Source: DASPLH01 sp035627675 (lineage in GTDB: Bacteria > Acidobacteriota > Terriglobia > Terriglobales > Acidobacteriaceae). From it: DNA of 7,867 bases. Every line of letters starts with the position of its first letter. Positions within the stretch are counted from its first letter, which is position 1. The stretch is taken from NCBI GenBank assembly GCA_035627675.1, contig DASPLH010000273.1, forward strand, positions 1 through 7,867, given 5' to 3'. Made by a program: the position numbers and the translations under genes. A model generated the notes under the pieces. The model ran no database searches. It was not told the origin of the DNA and worked only from the letters and a program-made list of their open reading frames with translations. Shown here in pieces: positions 1 through 7,336 of this stretch.

Positions 1-2348
<2,348 letters not shown>

Positions 2349-2370
2349 GTAGAAAACCTCGCAGTAGTGC

Positions 2371-2441
2371 CCTCGCCGCAATTGGCGAAGGTGAGCGCGG
2401 CAGTTTCGCCGCGCATCGGCTCCCGGCAGCCCCAGCCGGGA
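2371..2441 (-). promoter_or_regulatory. Three tandem hairpins in the rpoB leader
   Basis: Three back-to-back inverted repeats end 22 nt before the rpoB start codon. The pairs are TCGCC/GGCGA around 2373-2388, GCGCGGC/GCCGCGC at 2395-2401 and 2408-2414 (7 bp, 6-nt loop), and TCCCGGC/GCCGGGA at 2421-2427 and 2435-2441 (7 bp, 7-nt loop). Positions suit a folded mRNA leader or an RNase processing region affecting translation of beta. Beta synthesis is translationally controlled in other bacteria, but no specific ligand can be read from the sequence. Confidence 0.45.
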
Positions 2442-2525
2442 ACCAAGGGGTACAGACAGTCGCTGAAGGTCCTATGCACTCTCGACGGCGCGCCCGCCGA
2501 GTTCCGCCATCAGCGCAATTCAAGA

Positions 2526-2722
2526 TTCCTGCATCCAACTCGCAGGAACATGCCCTTGCGGGCTAAACCAATTCGCGGAAGGTATGCCCTTCTGTTCTAC
2601 TTCGGGCTATACCGCCCCGGAAATCTCTTTCTCCCGCGGGTCGAACCCACAGGACGGAGTCGTGTTACGGCACGGTGCCGCGCGTCTCGTCCGCGAGAAA
2701 GTCAGCGAGATCGAGAGACGCG
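2526..2722 (-). promoter_or_regulatory. Further hairpin cluster in the rpoB leader
   Basis: Several compact inverted repeats follow one another: TTCCTGC/GCAGGAA (2526-2532 with 2542-2548), GCCC/GGGC closing a four-base loop (2552-2563), GCCC/GGGC at 2586-2589 and 2604-2607, a GTGGG/CCCGC pair on the minus strand around a TTCGA loop (2636-2650), and a perfect 8-bp CGCGTCTC/GAGACGCG pair (2681-2688 with 2715-2722) enclosing smaller helices. In GC-rich DNA some of these arise by chance; the density and perfect stems suggest a folded transcript, but the function is unknown. Confidence 0.35.
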
Positions 2723-2751
2723 ACAAGGTTTCGCGGCCAACGTGGGCTTTG

Positions 2752-2800
2752 AAACCCGAAAAACAGCGAAACGCCCGGAGGACAGACTTGCCCTCGGGCG
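2752..2800 (-). terminator. Candidate intrinsic terminator or attenuator ahead of rpoB
   Basis: On the minus strand a stem CGCCCG/CGGGCG, extended by three more pairs across one bulged C, spans 2800 to 2772. It is followed at once by a T-rich tract (TTT, then TTTTT within 2752-2771). That is the layout of a Rho-independent terminator in the direction of the operon, about 400 nt before rpoB. The T-tract is interrupted, so it could equally be a partial attenuator or a chance structure. An attenuator between rplL and rpoB is known in E. coli, which makes the location plausible. Confidence 0.35.
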
Positions 2801-2992
2801 ACCTTACGGACGTCTTGTGAACTTAGCCCTGATGATTTGGGCCATCTGGATCTTGTGTTCCCGCGCCAGTGTTTGATCTTTCTTCAGCTCGCCCCGTCCG
2901 GAGCTCGTAGGACGTGGGTTGCTGCCGTCGATCTGTTTCCGCCGTCAGACCTTCTCCGCTAAGGCCTGATTGAAACTACGCCCGGGAATTCT

Positions 2993-3016
2993 GCGGTCTG
3001 GGTATTTGATGACCGC
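2993..3016 (-). other. Hairpin GCGGTC/GACCGC with an alternative partner
   Basis: A perfect 6-bp pair (2993-2998 with 3011-3016) closes a 12-base loop. The same bases (2995-3000, GGTCTG) can instead pair with CAGACC at 2946-2951, so two mutually exclusive folds are possible. The stems are short and chance is a real alternative. Confidence 0.2.
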
Positions 3017-3061
3017 TCCGCTTCACCGGCTTCAAAGCTTGTTCATCTTGTCGAATCTAAT

Positions 3062-3096
3062 GGGCTCCGCAACGCTTCGCTGCTTCGCCCTCGCCC
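3062..3096. repeat. Dispersed 35-nt intergenic repeat, copy 1
   Basis: This 35-nt stretch, starting GGGCTCCGCA and ending GCCCTCGCCC, matches 4030-4064 in the same orientation at 31 of 35 positions. One copy is in the rplL-rpoB gap and the other in the rplJ-rplL gap, so it looks like a small non-coding element spread among spacers of this genome. Whether it is a REP-type element cannot be told from two copies. Confidence 0.6.
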
Positions 3097-3241
3097 TCAG
3101 GACCCACTACTTCGCCCAGAGTGCCCCGGCCTCGCCTCTCCGCTGCGGTTGAGGCTGGGTTGCCGTCCGGACCGGCCGCCAAGCCGCCCCGACGCGCCAT
3201 TGACACAACGAAAATGTCCGAACCGCTGTTGTTACTGCTGG

Positions 3242-3269
3242 GGTCCGGGACGCCGGAGCGCCCCGGACC
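3242..3269 (-). other. Strong inverted repeat downstream of the rplL end copies
   Basis: GGTCCGGG (3242-3249) pairs perfectly with CCCGGACC (3262-3269), giving an 8-bp stem with a 12-base loop. No T-tract follows on the minus strand, so it is not a standard intrinsic terminator. It could be a 3'-end stabilising or processing hairpin after rplL. Confidence 0.4.
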
Positions 3270-3276
3270 TCCAAAC

Positions 3277-3300
3277 TACCTCAATTCGACCGTCGCGCCG
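3277..3300 (-). repeat. Degenerate copy of the rplL 3' end (copy A)
   Basis: Read on the minus strand this encodes GATVELR and a TAG stop, against GATVEVK and stop in the real rplL. Most base differences from the 3346-3370 copy fall at third codon positions, with one V-to-L and one K-to-R change. It lies 69 bp from copy B and in the same frame. Confidence 0.5.
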
Positions 3301-3345
3301 TTGCAGGCGGTGCCTTGCTCCAGCGCGACCGCGGCGAACGTGAAC

Positions 3346-3370
3346 TACTTCACCTCGACGGTGGCACCCG
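3346..3370 (-). repeat. Exact 25-nt copy of the rplL 3' end (copy B)
   Basis: These 25 bases are identical to 3414-3438, which encode the last residues of L7/L12 (GATVEVK) plus two bases of its stop codon. Here the same frame ends in TAG rather than TAA. The copy lies 68 bp downstream of the real gene end, and similarity stops outside the 25 bases. A 25-nt identity so close to the source cannot be chance, so a partial duplication or a recombination scar is likely. Confidence 0.85.
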
Positions 3371-3412
3371 GACCGGCCAAGCCGATCGCGAGACGTCCGA
3401 GGTGAGAGAAGA

Positions 3413-3796
3413 TTACTTCACCTCGACGGTGGCACCCGCTTCGGTGAACTTCTTCTTGATGTTCTCGGCCTCATCCTTCGAGACGCCTTCCTTCACGGTC
3501 TTCGGAGCGCCATCCACCAGGTCCTTGGCTTCCTTCAGGCCGAGGCTGGTGACTTCGCGGACAGCCTTGATCACGTTGATCTTGTTCGCGCCGGCGCTCG
3601 TCAGAACGACGGTGAACTCGGTCTTTTCTTCCGCCGGAGCAGCGGCAGCCGCAGCGCCCGCGCCACCGGCCACAACGACCGGGGCAGCGGCCGCAGCCGA
3701 CACGCCCAAACGCTCTTCCAGCTTCTTCACCAGCTCAGCCGCTTCGAGAAGCGACAGGCCAACAATCTGTTCTTCCAACTGCTGCAGATCCGCCAT
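3413..3796 (-). CDS. rplL: 50S ribosomal protein L7/L12
   Basis: A 127-residue acidic stalk protein that recruits and activates the GTPase factors (EF-Tu, EF-G, IF2) on the ribosome. The N-terminal dimerisation helices (MADLQQLEEQIVGLSLLEAA, residues 1-32) bind L10. A flexible hinge rich in Ala, Gly and Pro follows (about 33-57), and the C-terminal globular domain (about 58-127) carries FTVVLTSAGANKINVIKAVR and the conserved factor-binding stretch LGLKEAKDLVDGAPKTVKEG. Length matches the family. The start is fixed by a GGAG site (3805-3808) 8 nt upstream. The 40 or so bases before the start are AT-rich and look unstructured, which fits the several-fold higher translation that L7/L12 needs. 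Its 3' end is repeated downstream. It follows rplJ by a long 349-bp spacer. Confidence 0.98.
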   Translation of the reverse strand: MADLQQLEEQIVGLSLLEAAELVKKLEERLGVSAAAAAPVVVAGGAGAAAAAAPAEEKTEFTVVLTSAGANKINVIKAVREVTSLGLKEAKDLVDGAPKTVKEGVSKDEAENIKKKFTEAGATVEVK

Positions 3797-4145
3797 TTTG
3801 ATTTCTCCAGTTCCTTATCGTTATTCGTTGTGTTGATTTCGTTATGCCGCGGGCGTCGCGCCTCGAGGTTTACGGGTGGCCATCACGCAATCGCTGCGTT
3901 ACTTTTGCCCGCCTCAGTCTCGGCCCCACCATTCAGTGAAAGCCCGGCTGAGTTTCCCCGGCCGCTGCTCCAGACTAAGCAGCGAACCAGACACGCCCCC
4001 AACAACGGATAACGGAAGTCGTCATACAAGGGCTCCGCAGCGCTTTGCCGCTTTGCCCTCGCCCGCGGCGCTCGCTATACGGCGAGCGTCCCAGGCTTCA
4101 CCCGGCCCTGCCCCAACGTTAAAGGCGCGCCGGGCTGGACAGCGA
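3797..4145 (-). other. rplJ-rplL spacer, 349 bp, no gene seen
   Basis: This spacer is long for a gene pair usually separated by well under 100 bases. No frame within it has a recognisable product or ribosome-binding site. It contains a GCTGCT/AGCAGC hairpin (3964-3969 with 3978-3983), the second copy of the 35-nt repeat (4030-4064), a CGCTCGC/GCGAGCG hairpin (4069-4075 with 4082-4088), and an AT-rich stretch just before rplL. Tight translational coupling of L10 and L7/L12 looks unlikely across this distance. Confidence 0.7.
4030..4064. repeat. Dispersed 35-nt intergenic repeat, copy 2
   Basis: Matches 3062-3096 with four substitutions and no gaps, same orientation. All four differences are transitions (one A/G, three C/T), which points to ordinary drift of two related copies. 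It is directly followed by a 7-bp hairpin at 4069-4088 that the other copy lacks. Confidence 0.6.
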
Positions 4146-4694
4146 TTAGGCCGAAGCCGCCTCGCCGCCCTGGAACTTGTTCTCTTTCACGCCCTGGTTC
4201 ACCACCACGGCGAGGTTGCGGCCAACACCGGCCAGGGCCGAAGCCAGGCGCGTTGCCGGAGCGTTGAGCATGTACAGCAGCTTGCTGTAGAGCTCTTCCT
4301 TCGACGGCAGGTTCGCCAGGCTCTCGATGTCCTTCACCTGCACGGCGCGGCCTTCCACAACGCCCGCCTTGAAGGTGAACTCCGGGTTGTCCTTCGCGTA
4401 CTTGGTCAGCGCCTTGGCCAGGGCGACGATGTCGCCCGAGGTGTAGGCGATCGAGGTGCGGCCCTTCAGGTCCTTCACCACGGTCTCGAATGCGGTGCCT
4501 GTGGCAGCGCGCTCGGCCAGCGTGTTCTTGACCACCTGGTAACGGCCGCCCGCGCTGCGAACTGCCTTGCGGAGCTCGTCGTCCTGCGCAACCGTCAGCT
4601 TGCCGAATTCGGTGACGAAGCCGTTCTGCGTCTGCTTGAGAGCTTCCGCCAGCACTCCTGCCTGTTCGATCTTCTTTGCTTTCGTAACAGCCAT
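4146..4694 (-). CDS. rplJ: 50S ribosomal protein L10
   Basis: A 182-residue protein that anchors the L7/L12 dimers to 23S rRNA at the stalk base. The N-terminal rRNA-binding domain includes the conserved VVKNTLAERA (54-63), LKGRTSIAYTSGD (76-88) and the IESLANLPSKEEL stretch (123-135). The C-terminal helix from about residue 136, YMLNAPATRLASALAGV and onward, is the L7/L12-binding part. It is somewhat longer than E. coli L10 (165), with a Gly/Ala-rich tail ending EAASA. The start ATG (4692-4694) has an AAGGA site (4702-4706) 7 nt upstream. It follows rplA by 54 bp, and a perfect 7-bp hairpin (4721-4740) fills most of that gap. In many bacteria L10 or the L10-L7/L12 complex represses its own mRNA leader, and the hairpin is at a fitting place, but no L10 site is identified. 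Confidence 0.98.
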   Translation of the reverse strand: MAVTKAKKIEQAGVLAEALKQTQNGFVTEFGKLTVAQDDELRKAVRSAGGRYQVVKNTLAERAATGTAFETVVKDLKGRTSIAYTSGDIVALAKALTKYAKDNPEFTFKAGVVEGRAVQVKDIESLANLPSKEELYSKLLYMLNAPATRLASALAGVGRNLAVVVNQGVKENKFQGGEAASA

Positions 4695-4720
4695 TGCTGA
4701 ATCCTTCTAGGTCTGGTGTG

Positions 4721-4740
4721 GCGCGGCGCAGTGGCCGCGC
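4721..4740 (-). promoter_or_regulatory. Perfect hairpin between rplA and rplJ
   Basis: GCGCGGC (4721-4727) pairs with GCCGCGC (4734-4740) around a 6-base loop, 8 nt after the rplA stop and 26 nt before the rplJ start. The same 7-bp stem with another 6-base loop occurs at 2395-2414 before rpoB. No T-tract follows. Possible roles are translational control of rplJ or mRNA processing. Confidence 0.45.
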
Positions 4741-4748
4741 GTCGATGC

Positions 4749-5462
4749 TTAAGCCTTCGCGGCCGCTTCCACTGCCGAGGTGTCGATTTCGACGCCCGGA
4801 CCCATCGTCGAGCTGATGTAACAGCCCTTGATGTACTTGCCCTTGGCGGCAGCCGGCTTGGCCTTCACGACCGAGGTGATGATCGTCGTCGCGTTGTCCA
4901 CCAGCTTGTCTACCGAGAACGAAATCTTGCCCACCGGAACGTGAACCAGGGCGGTCTTGTCGGTACGGAATTCGACCTTACCGGCCTTCACTTCCTGAAC
5001 AGCCTTGGCGACGTCGAACGTCACCGTGCCGGTCTTCGGGTTCGGCATGAGTCCGCGTGGACCGAGAACCTTACCGAGCTTACCCACCGACTTCATCATG
5101 TCGGGCGTGGAGATCACCGCGTCGTAGTCGGTCCAGTTTTCCTTCCGGATCTTCTCGACCATGTCCTCGCCGCCCACGATGTCGGCTCCGGCAGCTTCCG
5201 CCTCGCGCAGCTTCTCGCCGCTGGCGATGACCAGCACCTTCTTGCTCTTGCCGAGACCGTGCGGCAGCACGACCGTGCCGCGCACCATCTGATCGGCGTG
5301 CTTCGGATCGACTCCGAGGCGAAGCGTGACGTCAACCGTCTCGTCGAACTTGGCGAACTTCACCTTCTGGAGCAGTTCGACCGCGTCCTTAAGGCCATAC
5401 GGACGGCCTTCGACTGCCTGGCGCGCCTTCTCGATGTTCTTACCTGCTTTGCGTGATGCCAT
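4749..5462 (-). CDS. rplA: 50S ribosomal protein L1
   Basis: A 237-residue protein of the mobile L1 stalk, which helps release deacylated tRNA from the E site; in many bacteria it also represses its own mRNA. The family signature is clear: VGKLGKVLGPRGLMPNPKTG (126-145), preceded by VDVTLRLGVDPKHADQMVRG (43-62) and a lysine-rich N-terminus (MASRKAGKNIEKA). I place the start at the ATG at 5460-5462 because an AGGAG site (5468-5472) stands 5 nt upstream and the family normally begins MAxxK-like. An in-frame ATG eight codons earlier would add MRWETGVG, which lacks such support and would put the ribosome-binding site inside the gene. It follows rplK after a 165-bp spacer containing two good hairpins. 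Confidence 0.98.
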   Translation of the reverse strand: MASRKAGKNIEKARQAVEGRPYGLKDAVELLQKVKFAKFDETVDVTLRLGVDPKHADQMVRGTVVLPHGLGKSKKVLVIASGEKLREAEAAGADIVGGEDMVEKIRKENWTDYDAVISTPDMMKSVGKLGKVLGPRGLMPNPKTGTVTFDVAKAVQEVKAGKVEFRTDKTALVHVPVGKISFSVDKLVDNATTIITSVVKAKPAAAKGKYIKGCYISSTMGPGVEIDTSAVEAAAKA

Positions 5463-5519
5463 TCCTACTCCTGTCTCCCACCGCATGCGTGTACTGCCTC
5501 GCAGCCGTGGTGTTTACGA

Positions 5520-5573
5520 CTGGCGGACGTTTGCCCGCCAGAACTTGTCGTTCCGGGCGAGTGCGCCCAGAAC
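5520..5573 (-). promoter_or_regulatory. Paired hairpins in the rplK-rplA spacer
   Basis: Two adjacent inverted repeats lie in the 165-bp spacer. The first in transcription order is a 10-bp stem with one G-U pair and a four-base loop (5550-5559 with 5564-5573). The second is a perfect 7-bp CTGGCGG/CCGCCAG stem with an 8-base loop (5520-5526 with 5535-5541). A smaller CTGC/GCAG hairpin sits near 5494-5504. L1 commonly binds leader RNA of the L11-L1 mRNA, so this is a candidate control region. I cannot demonstrate the L1 recognition loop. Confidence 0.45.
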
Positions 5574-5627
5574 CATCACTGCGCGCATACGAGGCCAAGA
5601 ATCTCTAACCCGCGCGCAGCGCGAAAA

Positions 5628-6062
5628 CTACCCGGCGACGACTTCCAAACCCATCGAGCGCGCGGTGCCCTTGACGCTCTTGATCGCAGCATCGAGCGAT
5701 GCGGCGTTGAGGTCCGGCATCTTCTGCTTCGCGATGTCCTTCACCTGGGCCTCGGTGACGCGGCCGACCTTATCCTTGTTCGGCGTGCCCGAGCCCTTGG
5801 CGATGCCGGCGGCCTTCTTCAGAAGGACGGCAGCGGGAGGCGTCTTGGTGACGAACGTGAAGCTGCGGTCGCTGTAAACGGTGATGACGACGGGAACGAT
5901 GAGGCCGGCCAGTTCCTTGTTCTGCGTGCGAGCGTTGAACTGCTTGCAGAACTCCATGATGTTGACCTGCGCCTGACCAAGGGCGGGGCCGACCGGAGGC
6001 GCCGGAGTCGCCTTGCCCGCTTCAATCTGCAGCTTTACCTGTCCTGTAACCTTCTTTGCCAT
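5628..6062 (-). CDS. rplK: 50S ribosomal protein L11
   Basis: A 144-residue protein of the GTPase-associated centre, close to the E. coli length of 142. The N-terminal domain carries the conserved proline-rich ATPAPPVGPALGQAQVNIME (18-37) and CKQFNARTQ, the region tied to thiostrepton action and stringent-factor activation. The C-terminal rRNA-binding domain carries KTPPAAVLLKKAAGI (73-87), KVGRVTEAQVKDIAKQKMPDLNA and a typical terminus KGTARSMGLEV (131-141). The start ATG (6060-6062) has a strong AAAGGTG site (6067-6073) a few bases upstream, better than those of secE and nusG. It is separated from nusG by 128 bp with potentially competing helices, consistent with separate control of the L11-L1 pair. 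Confidence 0.98.
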   Translation of the reverse strand: MAKKVTGQVKLQIEAGKATPAPPVGPALGQAQVNIMEFCKQFNARTQNKELAGLIVPVVITVYSDRSFTFVTKTPPAAVLLKKAAGIAKGSGTPNKDKVGRVTEAQVKDIAKQKMPDLNAASLDAAIKSVKGTARSMGLEVVAG

Positions 6063-6109
6063 GATTCACCTTTCTGTACGCTTCCCGCCTCGGGCCTTCC
6101 GCCCTTGGC

Positions 6110-6165
6110 CCCGGGTCTAGGATTTTCGGCCCGGGCGATGAAGAGGAATGCGCTTTGAAATCCTA
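6110..6165 (-). promoter_or_regulatory. Interleaved inverted repeats upstream of rplK
   Basis: In the nusG-rplK spacer, TAGGATTT (6118-6125) is the perfect complement of AAATCCTA (6158-6165), and CCCGGG (6110-6115) can pair with CCCGGG (6130-6135). Along the RNA the arms interleave (1-2-1'-2'), so the helices either exclude each other or form an H-type pseudoknot. The site ends about 47 nt before the rplK start, where L1-dependent repression of the L11-L1 mRNA is expected from other bacteria. The structure is only a prediction by eye. Confidence 0.4.
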
Positions 6166-6190
6166 ATAAGTTCGAACTGCAAGACTGCGA

Positions 6191-6844
6191 CTAGCTGAGA
6201 ACCTTCTCGACCTGGCCGAACTCGAGCTCCACCGGGGTCGAACGTCCAAATATCGTGACCATGACCTTGAGGGTCTCGCGGTCTTCGTTGACCTCGTCCA
6301 CCACGCCGGTAAAGGTCGCAAACGGGCCCTCGGTGATGCGCACGCTCTCGTTCTTCTCGTACTTGACCTTGAGTTTCGGTTTTTCCTTGCTGTCGGCGAC
6401 GCGGTAGACGATCTGGTTGACTTCGTCTTCACTGAGGGGCGTAGGCTGCTGGCCTGTGCCGACAAAACCAGTGACGCGCGGCGTGGACTTGACCACGTGC
6501 CAGACGTGATCGTCCATGTCCATCTCCACCAGCACGTAGCCGGGATAGAACATGCGCTCGCTGGTGTACTTCTTTCCGTTGCGCACCTCGGTGACGGACT
6601 CGGTCGGAATCAACACCTTCCCGATCTTGTCCTGAAGACCGAAGGCCAGAACGCGCGACTCGAGCGACTCACGCACCTTGCGCTCGAAGCCCGAATAGGT
6701 GTGGATGATGTACCACTTCATATTCGGGTTCGCGGGAGCCTCGGGCGCGCCCGCTGCTCCGGGCGTCGCGCCAGCGGCTGGCTGCGCGGCCTGGTCGGAG
6801 TTCTCCGGCTGTCCCTTGCTCTCGTCGTTGATGAAGTCTTCCAT
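6191..6844 (-). CDS. nusG: Transcription termination/antitermination factor NusG
   Basis: NusG binds the clamp of RNA polymerase through its NGN domain and contacts Rho, NusE (S10) or ribosomes through its KOW domain. The NGN domain runs from about residue 42: MKWYIIHTYSGFERKVRESL, then GKVLIPTE, KKYTSERMFYPGYVLVEM and TPRVTGFVGTG. A KOW domain follows at about 164-217, with the core VRITEGPFATFTGVVDEV and EFGQVEKV. The protein is 217 residues, longer than E. coli (181), mainly because of a 41-residue low-complexity lead rich in Ala, Pro, Gly, Glu and Asp. The ATG at 6842-6844 has only a weak GAG nearby, and the internal Met42 (6719-6721) has no better site, so the true start is not settled. 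I keep the long form because the frame is open and compositionally coherent. It lies 55 bp after secE. Confidence 0.96.
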   Translation of the reverse strand: MEDFINDESKGQPENSDQAAQPAAGATPGAAGAPEAPANPNMKWYIIHTYSGFERKVRESLESRVLAFGLQDKIGKVLIPTESVTEVRNGKKYTSERMFYPGYVLVEMDMDDHVWHVVKSTPRVTGFVGTGQQPTPLSEDEVNQIVYRVADSKEKPKLKVKYEKNESVRITEGPFATFTGVVDEVNEDRETLKVMVTIFGRSTPVELEFGQVEKVLS

Positions 6845-6899
6845 ATGCTCAAGTGGCGCAGCCCTCAGGCCGCGCTGCTCACTCTCTGTTGCGGGCCGC

Positions 6900-7160
6900 C
6901 TAGCGCCCGCTGAAGTTCCGGATCATGTAATCAAGGCTCCGGCCGATGACGCCATCGATGGCCCAGAAGTACACGCCGAAAATGAACACGGTGATGATCA
7001 CCACCGTGGTGGTCGCCTGGACTTCCTTGCGCGACGGAGACGTGACCTTCCTCATCTCGTTGCGGACGTCGCCGAGGAAACCCTTGGTGCGCTGCGGCCA
7101 CGACTTGATCCGGGTCGTGAGTTTATTGTCGTTCGTTTCTGCGACTGCTACCTTCGCCAT
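6900..7160 (-). CDS. secE: Preprotein translocase subunit SecE
   Basis: An 86-residue single-span SecE, the clamp subunit of the SecYEG translocon in the inner membrane. A hydrophilic N-terminus leads to the amphipathic segment RTKGFLGDVRNEMRKVTSPS (24-43), which is the conserved SecE signature (the VR-E-x-RKVT-P-x-R-KEV pattern). A single hydrophobic helix follows (about 51-74, TTVVIITVFIFGVYFWAIDG) and a short polar end (RNFSGR). Length fits the short, one-helix SecE of most bacteria other than enterics. The ATG (7158-7160) has a modest GGA (7167-7169) 6 nt upstream. It sits between tRNA-Trp and nusG, the usual order in this cluster. Confidence 0.97.
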   Translation of the reverse strand: MAKVAVAETNDNKLTTRIKSWPQRTKGFLGDVRNEMRKVTSPSRKEVQATTTVVIITVFIFGVYFWAIDGVIGRSLDYMIRNFSGR

Positions 7161-7254
7161 TGCTAATCCATTTCCCGCGCCGAGTGTCGCCCTAACGGCG
7201 CCATCACGGCGGTACTGCTATGCGGCCTTGACCCTTGGCTCACCCGGAGGTGAC

Positions 7255-7330
7255 TGGCAGGGGCGGAGGGATTCGAACCCCCAAGTCCGGTTTTGGAGAC
7301 CGGCAGTTTAACCGTTGAGCTTACGCCCCT
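7255..7330 (-). tRNA. tRNA-Trp (anticodon CCA), with encoded 3' CCA
   Basis: The minus strand folds into a standard cloverleaf of 73 nt plus an encoded CCA. The acceptor pair is AGGGGCG/CGCCCCT with discriminator G. The anticodon stem CCGGT/ACCGG closes loop CTCCAAA, giving anticodon CCA (tryptophan). The T-arm is GGGGG, TTCGAAT, CCCTC, and the variable loop has 4 nt. The D-stem as I align it (AGCT/AACT) has one C-A opposition. The 3' CCA is in the DNA (7255-7257), and a small TCACC/GGTGA hairpin (7240-7253) overlaps the trailer. A tRNA-Trp gene between rpmG and secE is the common arrangement in many bacteria. Confidence 0.97.
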
Positions 7331-7336
7331 GTACCG

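Larger units (their letters stand above)
2349..3412 (-). other. Long rplL-rpoB intergenic region without a convincing gene (1,064 bp)
   Basis: No open frame here shows a recognisable protein, a good ribosome-binding site or coding character; frames on the plus strand continue the antisense of rpoB and are shadows. The stretch holds, in transcription order, two extra copies of the rplL 3' end, a strong inverted repeat, one copy of a 35-nt dispersed repeat, alternative small helices, a candidate terminator, and a dense set of hairpins up to the rpoB start. In most bacteria rplL and rpoB are separated by a few hundred bases or less, so this gap is long. I see no convincing sigma-70-type promoter on the minus strand, so rpoB may be read through from upstream or use a promoter I cannot recognise. 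Confidence 0.8.

Noticed and set aside
2636..2650. T-arm-like sequence (GGGTTCGACCC on the minus strand), possible tRNA
   Set aside because: It forms a simple hairpin with a five-base loop. The T-stem does not pair in tRNA register, and no acceptor or anticodon arm can be built around it.
3200..3205. TTGACA on the plus strand as a -35 box
   Set aside because: The sequence 17 bases downstream is CCGCTG, not a -10 box, and no plus-strand gene follows.
3062..3438. Short direct repeats as a possible CRISPR array
   Set aside because: The repeats are few, differ in spacing and sequence, and the 25-nt unit is clearly the end of rplL. No cas gene is present.
3876..4700. Plus-strand open frame of 274 codons opposite rplJ and the rplJ-rplL spacer
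   Set aside because: The part opposite rplJ mirrors its codon pattern and the rest is low-complexity. No product, start signal or domain is recognisable.
5463..5486. Upstream start for rplA adding eight residues (MRWETGVG)
   Set aside because: The AGGAG ribosome-binding site lies inside this extension and serves the downstream ATG at 5460-5462, and the family does not normally have such a lead.
6158..6180. TTGCAG and TAGGAT near the nusG end as an internal promoter for rplK
   Set aside because: The two elements are about 11 bases apart, too close for sigma-70, and no other spacing gives a match.
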